64,000 bases of DNA, taken from Chondrus crispus. Lineage: Eukaryota > Rhodophyta > Florideophyceae > Gigartinales > Gigartinaceae. The notes beneath the pieces are model-generated. The model was given only the letters and a program-made list of their open reading frames with translations, did not search any database and had not been told where the DNA came from. The DNA lies in contig NW_005178745.1 of the NCBI RefSeq assembly GCF_000350225.1, forward strand, positions 120,793-184,792, given 5' to 3'. Made by a program: the position numbers and the translations under genes. This document shows, in pieces, positions 44,965-54,064 of the stretch; position 1 is the first letter of the stretch, and each line of letters begins with the position of its first letter.

Positions 44965-45570
44965 GAGAGTGGAACTTATGTGTGCTACGTGTTTTAATTG
45001 GCTGTCTCTACAATGACTTCATTCATCTATTTTTAATTGGGCCCTCGTCATCTGCTCGTGCCGCACGTCGCACGGGCCGTGCGGCGCGCGAATGATCACA
45101 AGTGGCTCCTTGGAAAACTCCCTATCGCTTGCGGCTCGTCGCGCTGAAGAGCTACACCGAGCTCGGCGTTAAGGAAGTCGGGCTGCCGCGTGCAAGCGTG
45201 GTTGTGCGAATTACTGGTGTGTGCGTTGTACGCATCTTCGGTGCGCATGTAGCGATGCTGGCCTGCTCCGCCTCAACACGGAGCTGCGACTCTGCTTCCT
45301 TCTCCGCTTTTTTCTTCTGTTCCGAGCAGCTTTTTATTCTGTTCCACCCCCCAATCTCCGGGCGACTTCATTGCCTTCGGGTAATTGGGGATTAGCGTTG
45401 TCCGCCGGTTCTGCTTCTTCCTCTTCGACAACGCTCTCCAGTCTCTCAAGCGCCTGCGCTTCGACTAGTCGCTTTGCAATCTCGCGATGGTCATCACTGG
45501 CGACTCCTTGCTCATCCGGAACTACGGCCGCTCCGATTTTCAACGCAGCGATAAGTCAGGGAACACATGC
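44965..45570. other. No clear gene
   Basis: Short frames only. A minus-strand frame at 45334-45543 is acidic and helical (LERLESVVEEEEAEPA), and a neighbouring frame reads EQKKKAEKEAESQLRVEAEQ. These may be broken bits of one coiled-coil protein. The evidence is weak. Confidence 0.3.
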
Positions 45571-45576
45571 GGAGAA

Positions 45577-48500
45577 CTAAGCCATTCGAGGAGGGTAACC
45601 GTCGTGCCTGGATAAGCAGTAGAAAATATTCCCCTCCATGATCGAGGCAGTGCAACTCAAATTATTCTCTTCGGGTTTAAGACATTGTGTGGTACGGTCA
45701 CTGTGACAGGCGTGAACTAGTCCAACTCTTCTGACAGAGTCCGTGAGCTTCAAGAATTGAAATGGCTTGTGGACGTCAACATAAATAAATCCGGAAGTGA
45801 ACTGGCATTTCTTGACAACAGCGAAAGGTGTCTCTTGATATGCATCCTGCATTTTCATAAATGTTTCGATTGCAAAGTAAGCTACGTGCAGCTCATCAAT
45901 GTAAGCAATTCTTTCATCTTCCGCAGGTGTAGGTACAATTTGCGGTTCGTCATCGAACACGAGTGCTTGAACTGCAGAGCCTTTCGAGAGCATGTCGTGC
46001 GGTCTTGAATGCGATGTAACAACTCCAAACCCGTACAGGGATTTTTTCATTCGACATGCCTTTTCGAAGAATTTGGGGTCATTGGGACCCGCTTCTACAA
46101 TGAAGTCGGCAGCAATACAAGTCATAGTCGCATGGAATGAACCTTCAGCATCTACCGTACGTTCACTTAGGACCCATTCCGCCCTTCTCGGGTTGTTGTT
46201 AATAGTAGTAGATGGAGCTCCGAGTACGTGCTTCAACAACCCATTTCTAATAATACTCAAAGCCTTCTCTGCCTCACCGTTCGTTTTCGTTACATAGTTA
46301 TGTACGTCTCTTCTTCGTCCGCAAATGAGATTGACCACTGAAGAGATTGCCTTGCCTTCCATTTCACAACTGCCGTCTACAGAATAAAGAGCAGATGAAA
46401 GCCGTTTTTTCCAATCGTTATTAATAATGTGATCCATTCCCTGTATATGGGCGTCATGACCGTTGGAATCTGCCATGGCCTGCTTAAGGGGCTGGTGAGC
46501 GCATTCGAAAACAAGTTCGGCGAAGTGCTGCACGTGACCCATTGCAGGGATAGAATGCATATAAAGCTCTAGAAGCCGATGGATATTCGGCTTGTCCAGC
46601 TCTTTCCCCGCCATAGTACTGCTTCGACAAAGGTCATTGCAGTTTCGTATGTACATCTTGCAATGGCGTTCCAAGTCTGCCATATGCGCCGTGCCATCTT
46701 CACGATTGTACCTTTTCACCTGCTCCAATCCATCCACATGCAGCTTAGGATACCAGTATGTCTTGCTGACAAGTTTGCTAAACAAACTGAGGTTCTGTAC
46801 AATTGAACACAGTGCTTGTTTGGATACATTAGATATTTCTTGAGGGCAGGATAGGTTATCAACAATCTCTTTGAATACAGGAGAAGCAATCAATAATATC
46901 GAAAACGTTGCCGATATGCTTGCCGTGTACATACTATTTGTACTGAAATTGTAGATGCGTGTCTCAGTTACCAGGCGGTTTGTTCGCAACAAGGAACAGA
47001 TTAACCCGTCTACCTGCTTTCCTCTAGTTGCGGTAGGAAGGGACTTAAAGGCAAGGGTTAAAATATTAATTGCGTTACCAGCCAGGAGATGGTCGGGGGC
47101 AACAAGCATTGAGCGATACGGGTCAAACCTAGGGTTTGCGACTGGGACGTTGTGTTCGGTCAGCGGTATCGTGGTTTTTTTCAACGCGTTCTTCAAATCC
47201 TGAGAAAAAGAAACAAAAGGACTTGCTTTCCTTGCTGCATCGTCATTTCCGTTCAGGCCCAATGCGTTCAGCTCTACATCCGAGATACCAGAGGCTCGTA
47301 AGGCCTTCGTTCTTTCTGCATTTCTCGCGAAACATGCGTCTGCGCTGTGAATATCCGTGGTGTATGCATATCGCGATGCGAGTCCTTTAGGCCCTTTAAA
47401 TCGCATGAACGAGCAGAGGTTGCATGGTGCTGTGCCATTCACTCCCACCACATCCAGGACATGCCCAACCTCGTGGTAGTCGCTCACGAAACCAACCACA
47501 TCGGTAAACAGCAGCAAATCCTCCCCATCGGCACTTCTGGCAGGTATACCCTCTGTTGATGATTTGACGAGGTCTGCTACTACTTGCTTCAGACCTTCCT
47601 TCGTTGACACTCCAGGTTCAGTCAGGGCAAGAATACGTACTCGCTCTCTACTACTTCTACATTCCGGAGGATAGTTTAGGGAGAGACAATAGACACCCCC
47701 CGCTGAACCCGCTTTAAATCGGAACGGGGAAAATCCATCTGAATATAGTAGGATATGGTCAACAAAGTATTTCCTTCCGTCTTTAAGCTTACCATATGAC
47801 GGTGAAATTGGGGGTCGGGAGTGTTGAAATGAAAGAGATGGCTGGTTGCCGGCCACCATGACGTCCACCACGGAAACCTTCGAAGCTGTATGAAATGAGA
47901 TGCGTAAAGGATGATCATCTCCATCGTCTCCAACCTCGCAAGCGAAGGGTATGCACACAAGCTCAATTTGCTGCCCTCCCTGTGTTGATCTGTTGTGATG
48001 CTGAATTAGTACCATGACATAATCCAGCTCAGCACTGATATGTAGAACTGTGCTAATGTCACCAGCGCGCCACAGGTCCGTTGTTGGCCGCCGAAATCCC
48101 TTCCATGTTCCGTAACGTAACTCCGACCTCGACGCTTCGGTCAGGGGTGGTCCGTCTCTCCATGACACTACGAGAGAGGTTGTGACAACCCTGAACGTCA
48201 ATTTGAAACATCTTGGATCTGCTCCGCTACACATATCCAGAGTGCACAATACTTCATGCGGAAATGGCGGTTCCTTCCGCAAGTGCAAGGTGACCACTCC
48301 TCCATCTCCCCTGTACGCAGTGAGCAATGGGCAGGAGGGCGCGGTTTCGTCGCCGGTGCTGGGAAGGACGTTACGAGCGATGTCCAGAATGAGATCTCTA
48401 TTTCGAACCATGGGAACGCTTTCGATAGTGGAGAACAGAGCTCCCGAGCTAGGAGAGATGGAGTCTTTCGCAGCGCCTTTCAGTACATTCCATGTCTCGC

Positions 48501-49368
48501 GGCACGCCAAGTCCATCAAAGACCAAGATGATGGCAATATGACTTTGAAACGGCTTGAAACTGGCCCAACTCCCTGCAGTGACTGAAGAGTCTGTCTGGA
48601 GCCCGATTTCGAAGTATCTAAAATCGCCTCGCATTCCATGCTCATCACAAAACCCCACTCTCTAAGCAAAGGGGACAGAGTCCGATAAACCGTAGAGTAG
48701 TCAGGAAACAATTTCCCCCCCGGCTCGTATTTCTTTAGAAGGTGGTTGAAACAGCTCCGAAAGATGTTATAACCAGACTTAGAGTACCGAACGGTCCCGG
48801 ACACAAGTAAAACAGCCATTATATTTTGCCACACGCTAAGCTTCTTCCATCCACGACGGATCTCCGCAACATCCAACTGCAGTCCTACATCATGATGCAT
48901 TTCATCTTCCTCGTCCTGTGCACTGAGCCGGACCACCAGTTCATTTGTCGTACCCCTCACGTGTTCAAGTACCATATCTACCATGCCACCCATGTCTTGC
49001 CCATTCGTTTCATGCATCTCCGCGACTGGAATTTCATCTGCGAACTGCATTTCGTGGACCATAGGGGTTCTGAACCCCTCTATAGTCTCAAAACATACAT
49101 CTATATGATCTCTATCCTCCGCCTCTGCCATTTCTTCTTCTTTTGTTTCCGCTGCACCCGCTCCTCGGATTTCATCGCAACCTTTCTCGGCACCCGTACA
49201 GTTTTGTGTCGTTCCATCAGCACTGTGTGTTGAGGGAGCGGATGTATCTGCCAGATGAAATGTCTCCTCATGATGTTCTCCCCACCGATCGTCGTACGCA
49301 ATGCGACCCCTTCTTCCCCGACTCCCGAGCTGGAACATGTTCCGTCGCTTCCGAATTCTTTTCTTCAT
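45577..49368 (-). CDS. Tnp2/CACTA-like transposase, 1263 residues
   Basis: One uninterrupted frame. The N-terminal 160 residues are basic then acidic and low-complexity. The core resembles Tnp2 (Transposase_21) of CACTA/CMC elements: LLYSDGFSPFR, then YCLSLNYPPECR and ILALTEPG, a second acidic site with LFTDVVGFVSDYHEVGHVL and a CxxC pair (APCNLCSF), and a distal Glu-His segment (ELVFECAHQPLKQ). These would form the DDE-type catalytic centre. The protein length fits Tnp2. No stop or frameshift is seen over 3.8 kb, so the gene is probably under selection or recently active. Flanking CACTA-type inverted repeats and a 3-bp target duplication were not found; a 56-bp palindrome lies 82 bp upstream of the start. 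Confidence 0.7.
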   Translation of the reverse strand: MKKRIRKRRNMFQLGSRGRRGRIAYDDRWGEHHEETFHLADTSAPSTHSADGTTQNCTGAEKGCDEIRGAGAAETKEEEMAEAEDRDHIDVCFETIEGFRTPMVHEMQFADEIPVAEMHETNGQDMGGMVDMVLEHVRGTTNELVVRLSAQDEEDEMHHDVGLQLDVAEIRRGWKKLSVWQNIMAVLLVSGTVRYSKSGYNIFRSCFNHLLKKYEPGGKLFPDYSTVYRTLSPLLREWGFVMSMECEAILDTSKSGSRQTLQSLQGVGPVSSRFKVILPSSWSLMDLACRETWNVLKGAAKDSISPSSGALFSTIESVPMVRNRDLILDIARNVLPSTGDETAPSCPLLTAYRGDGGVVTLHLRKEPPFPHEVLCTLDMCSGADPRCFKLTFRVVTTSLVVSWRDGPPLTEASRSELRYGTWKGFRRPTTDLWRAGDISTVLHISAELDYVMVLIQHHNRSTQGGQQIELVCIPFACEVGDDGDDHPLRISFHTASKVSVVDVMVAGNQPSLSFQHSRPPISPSYGKLKDGRKYFVDHILLYSDGFSPFRFKAGSAGGVYCLSLNYPPECRSSRERVRILALTEPGVSTKEGLKQVVADLVKSSTEGIPARSADGEDLLLFTDVVGFVSDYHEVGHVLDVVGVNGTAPCNLCSFMRFKGPKGLASRYAYTTDIHSADACFARNAERTKALRASGISDVELNALGLNGNDDAARKASPFVSFSQDLKNALKKTTIPLTEHNVPVANPRFDPYRSMLVAPDHLLAGNAINILTLAFKSLPTATRGKQVDGLICSLLRTNRLVTETRIYNFSTNSMYTASISATFSILLIASPVFKEIVDNLSCPQEISNVSKQALCSIVQNLSLFSKLVSKTYWYPKLHVDGLEQVKRYNREDGTAHMADLERHCKMYIRNCNDLCRSSTMAGKELDKPNIHRLLELYMHSIPAMGHVQHFAELVFECAHQPLKQAMADSNGHDAHIQGMDHIINNDWKKRLSSALYSVDGSCEMEGKAISSVVNLICGRRRDVHNYVTKTNGEAEKALSIIRNGLLKHVLGAPSTTINNNPRRAEWVLSERTVDAEGSFHATMTCIAADFIVEAGPNDPKFFEKACRMKKSLYGFGVVTSHSRPHDMLSKGSAVQALVFDDEPQIVPTPAEDERIAYIDELHVAYFAIETFMKMQDAYQETPFAVVKKCQFTSGFIYVDVHKPFQFLKLTDSVRRVGLVHACHSDRTTQCLKPEENNLSCTASIMEGNIFYCLSRHDGYPPRMA

Positions 49369-49449
49369 TAGCTGTTAGAAGCGAGGAAGACATCGGATGA
49401 GAGTGCAATTGGAGCCACCTCATACCAGACTCGTATTTCATGAATGTGA

Positions 49450-49505
49450 ATGTAATCCAGGCTGATATCAGACTGTCAACAGTCTGATATCAGCCTGGAT
49501 TACAT
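49450..49505. repeat. Perfect palindrome, 27-bp arms
   Basis: Arms 49450-49476 and 49479-49505 with a 2-base spacer (CA). They include GGCTGATATCAGACTGT. It sits just upstream of the Tnp2-like gene start. Confidence 0.95.
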
Positions 49506-49875
49506 GCGTGAATCACACCTGCTAATTGGCTGACTGAAATTCTGTAAACATATTTTGCAGGTCATTGGCTTCCAACCCGAGTTGCTGTACACCTGTGCTG
49601 TGCTTTACGTGTTCATCCCATGGACAAAACGGAAATGACGTTTTATTGGTGCAGCATCATCCGTTTCGTCGTAAGAACCCAATTTAGGTCACAACCGGCT
49701 CACGTTTATAGCGCTTGAGGATACATTCGAGCTCCAAATGTATTCACGAATCCCTATAAGTACGTTGCACTCATCCTTTGAGCTGACCTTAAGCCCAAAA
49801 CATCCATGAGCAGCGTGATACCAACGCCGTAGTGCCGCCACCCTCCCAGTGGATGAGATCCGCAATGTGCTATCA

Positions 49876-50135
49876 ACATTGAGCTTCCATCACAGCAGGC
49901 GACACGATCCACAGTGAGCTACCATCACCGCAGGCGACACGATCCACAGTGAGCTACCATCACCGCAGGCGACACGATCCACAGTGAGCTACCATCACCG
50001 CAGGCGACACGATCCACAGTGAGTTACCATCACCGCAGGCGACACGATCCACAGTGAGTTACCATCACCGCAGGCGACACGATCCACAGTGAGTTACCAT
50101 CACCGCAGGCGACACGATTCACAGTGAGATACTAA
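49876..50135. repeat. 35-bp minisatellite, about seven copies
   Basis: ACAGTGAG recurs at 49911, 49946, 49981, 50016, 50051, 50086 and 50121, an exact 35-base period. Inner copies differ only at one or two bases (GAGCTACC or GAGTTACC). The near-identity suggests recent expansion. Confidence 0.95.
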
Positions 50136-50399
50136 CGAAACTTCACAACTATCCCGCACGAATTTCAGGGGCACAGCTAACAGGCTCTACCCCCCAAAAA
50201 CCGCCATCTGCGGCAGGACAAAGACGACTATCCGCAGCCATGTCGATGAAAAACATCCTCAGGCATGACGAAGACGATCATCGACAGACACAACTGTTGT
50301 GTCTGTTGCAGCTGCATCAATATTGATAATACATGTAGGTACTGGCCTATGAAACGCTTGTTTTCACATCCATCAACAGTGTCGTCAGGCAGCGATTCC

Positions 50400-51235
50400 G
50401 TTATCATTCCTTACATTTAATTTAGTGCTTTACAACCATTGCAAATGTAGTCCCCAAAACATTACATTACCAATTCCTAAACACTACAAATGTCGTCCAG
50501 CAACATTATATTGTCGTCTCAGAACAAGTATCAACTACCATCCAAAACCAATATAAGTATTACTTCTGAAAACCACGATTATAGTGTTCACGAACGATAC
50601 GTTTATTGCTATTCCGACATATTACATGTAACGTGCACAGAACGATGAAAGTAATAATTCAAAATGTTACTAATATATATTGTCGTTGGACAACGTTACC
50701 AGTGTTTATTCGAACGTTATATTTCACGTTTCTGTACGATATAAGTAATAATACAATTAATGAATATTTTATATTGTCGTTGGACAATGTTTAAAGTGTT
50801 TCAAGGAACATTATATTTAACGTTTCTGAACGTTGCATTTAGTGCCATCTAATATTATTATATATAGTGTGCTGAAATGATTCATTTATCGTTTCCACAG
50901 ACAGTGCCTATAATGTTCACATACGCTACGTATAGTGTTTCAATAACACATTATAAGTAACGTCCATTGTTGATGTTTTAATGTTTACAATGACATTATA
51001 TCTATTGTTCACGGCTGATGCAAGTGGTACCCGAATTCTGATGTTTTCATCGTACACGGACGTTTTATTATCATTCCTGGAATGCTGATGTATTGTTGTC
51101 CGGACAATACTATTCTGGTATCCCAAAAACGTATCGTCCAAAAACATTACATATATCATGACACGATATTACTTTAATGTTTCGGAATACTACAAGTATT
51201 GTTGTTCCTAGTACTTTGCCTCCGCAGTGTCTGAC
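50400..51235. repeat. AT-rich degenerate tandem array (right)
   Basis: Roughly 22-24-base degenerate units around GGACAACGTT, ATATTTAACG and AGTGTTTC. At its right edge it reads TTTGCCTCCGCAGTGT (about 51219-51234), the same 16-mer that borders the left array at 30.8 kb. The short frames here are AT-rich by-products. Confidence 0.75.
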
Positions 51236-51930
51236 TTCGAAGTATTACGGCCCCTGTACCGTAAAGAACGCTGACCACCCTCGCTACGAGTTATGCTCAC
51301 AGCACCGTCGCTTGTCACGCAGACCGATCCATGCTCGACGTCTGGTTCACTACTACCAGCGCCCGGATCATTTGTTGAATTAAGGAAATATTTCGTGTTG
51401 GAAGAACTCAGTTCGTATTGCTTTGGAATTTTTGCATTATGCGTTTTCTGTTGGAAATACATCGTCTCTTTTCATGGAGAACAGCTTTCTGTTTGAATAT
51501 TGGAAACATGATTTGTATCTGGCGTCACGGTATCTAGCTATATGAGCAGCTACTATTACATAAGCTCAACTAAGGTATACAACGATACCGGTGACTAAAA
51601 TATTTGTTCGATTGAGACAAGCCGTTTGGTGCACCGCCGCCCGTGATCTTCGCCTCCAAGGGACCCCCGCTTTGCTGCGTTCTCGGATCTGGTGTCTGTG
51701 GGCAAGTTGCCTCTGGCGCTGTATGCCATCCTCATCTGTGATCTCCAATACACGCTGACAGGAACTTAATCCTGACTACGCCCCCGGCTCACATGAAGAG
51801 TTGGCCGTCAGATGTGATACGGCTACAGATCCAGATCCCTTCTTCCCCTGAATCTTAAACATGTCCACGTTGGCTTATAGTACGTATATGTCCTATACAT
51901 AAACTACTTCCCAGCTTACATCCAGCTCGA
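51236..51930. other. Gene-free stretch beyond the AT-rich array
   Basis: Short frames on both strands (about 60-84 codons) without recognisable domains. The part nearest the array may be the start of a degraded gag-like region, because the 16-mer at 51219 is followed by gag in the Gypsy element at 30.8 kb. That link is tentative. Confidence 0.3.
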
Positions 51931-51943
51931 AGATGCAGTGTAC

Positions 51944-52012
51944 CCACAGGGGTTCGAACCCGGGACCCCTGACATCCAAGATGGTGCCTTAGCCGACCGA
52001 GCTAGCGATGCT
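51944..52012 (-). repeat. tRNA-like (SINE-type) sequence
   Basis: On the minus strand it has an A-box-like TAGCTCGGTCGGCTAAGG and a perfect B-box GGGTTCGAACCC. The acceptor stem and the 5-bp anticodon stem do not pair, so a SINE head or tRNA pseudogene fits better than a working tRNA. Confidence 0.55.
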
Positions 52013-52164
52013 GATTCAATAGCTCTTCGGTTGCCGTAGATCTACGGATTCTATTTAAATAACGCTGATTGGCGCCGAGGTCGGTCGCCGTCTAGCCGGG
52101 GGGGGGCGTGTGAGGCACAGTACAGTGCCGAATTGGAAGTGATTCGATTTCAGGACTTTACGGT

Positions 52165-52735
52165 TTGACCGTAACAACCGCCCATTCGCCCTGGCTACTT
52201 GCTGCATGCATTACTGTAAATATTTTATCATATGATTTTTTAGGTACTTTTGGTGTTTTTTCCGCTGCCACTTATTGGCCAGGGACACTGTTTGTTTATT
52301 GCGCTAGGATTACACGGCTAACCAAGTCAGGGGTTCGATGTCGGCGCGGCTCTATAAAAGCCGCACCGACACTCACCCGACGAGGTAGCGACACATACAC
52401 ACACACACACTTTCTCACATAAATCAAAAATTCCCACCTACGACCGCCCATCCCGGGACCACACAAAAGTCGTTTCACAAATATCGAGGAAAGCGATCCT
52501 GAAAATCAAAGTCCGTTCTATCGAAGTGAAGCAAGATAGACTGCCACGACAAGATCCCGGAGCGAGAGCACTACGAGACGGGCTGTTTTATGTGTGAACA
52601 TGTGTCCAATGACCTCCTCACCTTTACTCGTTGTTGGCACTATCTACAGTATATATCTCACTCCCTTAGTACAGACTGTCCTTTGGGATTAGACAAAGCG
52701 TGAAGTGCGATGGTGAATGACTGTGTGCGGCCAGG
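52165..52735. other. Non-coding: hairpin and CA microsatellite
   Basis: A hairpin at about 52339-52369 (GTCGGCGCGGCT and its near-complement) has TATAAA in its loop. A CA microsatellite lies at about 52389-52410. GGGGTTCGATG at about 52330 resembles a B-box, so another SINE-like unit is possible. No gene is seen. Confidence 0.4.
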
Positions 52736-53525
52736 TGTAGCATGAGCGCAGATCAGAATTGGATTTAGAATTAGATCGCACGCGCGCACACACGTGTACT
52801 GTCAGGACTGTCAGGACGCCCGCACACACGTGTACTGTCAGGACTGTCAGGACGCCTGCACACACGTGTACTGTCAGGACTGTCGGGACGCCCGCACACA
52901 CGTGTACTGTCAGGACTGTCAGGGCGCGCGCACACACGTGTACTGTCAGGACTGTCGGGACGCCCGCACACACGTGTATCATCGGCGCGCGCGCGCACAC
53001 GTGTATGGACAGCGCTACAGTAGCTGAGTACGGTAGCTCAGCACTGTAACGCGCTACAGTGCAGTACGGACTGTACTGTAGCCCTGTATGATAGACGCGA
53101 CAGACGCGTAATTGTATATTAAACCACGGGAACCGACGGCGGCGGAGGGAAGGCAAGCATCGGCTTGGCGAGACCCTCACCGTCGGCTAACCCGGAACGC
53201 TTACTCTAACTCGCGCACGCTCTCTCTGTTCGCGTTTTAGAGTAGAAGGACACGGGTAGCGGACGCGTACGCGCGCGTGTGAGCTATGATCCGCCTCCGC
53301 CCGTCGGCACTGGAGCGTCACCCAGTGCCGCGCCGGGGCGTCGAGGCGTCGATCCGCTCTACCGCGTACACTAACGCGTTCGCGACCCGACCCGCTCTAC
53401 CACCGCTACCGGCCCGTGTCCTTCCTCACGCGTTGCTTACTGGTCCTTTCTGTTCTTCTCGCGTTCTACAGGGCCTCTTACGCGGACTGAGCATACACCC
53501 CTGTCGTTGGGGTGTTTATGCTACA
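52736..53525 (+). mobile_element. Solo LTR A
   Basis: 790 bp, starting TGTAGCATGAGCGC and ending CTACA, flanked by a perfect 5-bp duplication CCAGG (52731-52735 and 53526-53530). It shares blocks with solo LTR B at 54424-55065 in reverse orientation: TTTAGAATTAGAT near the start, the GTACGGACTGTACTGTAG block, and the ATCCGCCTCCGCCCGTC block. It lacks any internal region. A 129-codon frame at its right end is not a gene. The two copies differ by many indels, so the family is old. Confidence 0.85.
52785..52980. repeat. 36-bp minisatellite inside solo LTR A
   Basis: ACGTGTACTGTCAGGACTG recurs with a 36-base period (52792, 52828, 52864, 52900, 52936, 52972). Solo LTR B has only a single related ACACGTGT region, so the array expanded within copy A. 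Confidence 0.95.
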
Positions 53526-53530
53526 CCAGG

Positions 53531-54060
53531 CAGTCCCGGGATTCGCCGATGGAATTCGAGCAGGTGTGATTTGCAGTTTGGTTGTGAGGTGGTTGTGTCG
53601 TTGGGGTCCGCTGATCTTGGAGACCTGCTTTGTTATCAACGGTTGGTATATGCGTACACCAATCACAGTAATTAACATAGTCCATCTTAAATCTGAACGC
53701 CACCTTTTTGCTCCGCTACAAGAAGAAACCTCGTCCAGATTAATTTTGAATCCAGGTTAATATCCCTCATGCCAGCCGCTTATGATCAGTATACTAATCA
53801 TGGATCTTTCACCCAACAAAAGTTCGATCCATATTTGAGCGTCAGTCATAAAACTTGGTTCAGGGGTACAAGTCCCCGATATCAACCATTTCGCAAAGTT
53901 TCAAGAGCAAAAAACTACTGGTTTGGAAGATTGAGGGCCTCTAATTTCGGGTTCTCAGGCAAGAAAAAACACCCAAAATACCCCCCGTGATCAGTATAGT
54001 GATCAGCAGCACGGTCCGAAAATGGACAAAATAGACCAACTGAAGCCCTTGAGGCTCTTG
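53531..54060. other. Gene-free spacer
   Basis: No coding signal. TGATCAGTATA occurs at about 53784 and 53990, the second within a short hairpin (TGATCAGTATAGTGATCA). It is probably the 3' flank of the second PiggyBac-like copy. Confidence 0.4.
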
Positions 54061-54064
54061 TTTA

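Noticed and set aside
49876-50135. Regular 35-bp repeats, possible CRISPR array
   Set aside because: The units are directly tandem with no unique spacers, and the window is eukaryotic. It is a minisatellite.
51944-52012. Functional tRNA gene
   Set aside because: The B-box is perfect, but neither the acceptor nor the anticodon stem can form; a SINE-type sequence fits better.
52759-53049. Threonine/arginine-rich repeat protein on both strands
   Set aside because: All frames are open only because the 36-bp minisatellite period is a multiple of three.
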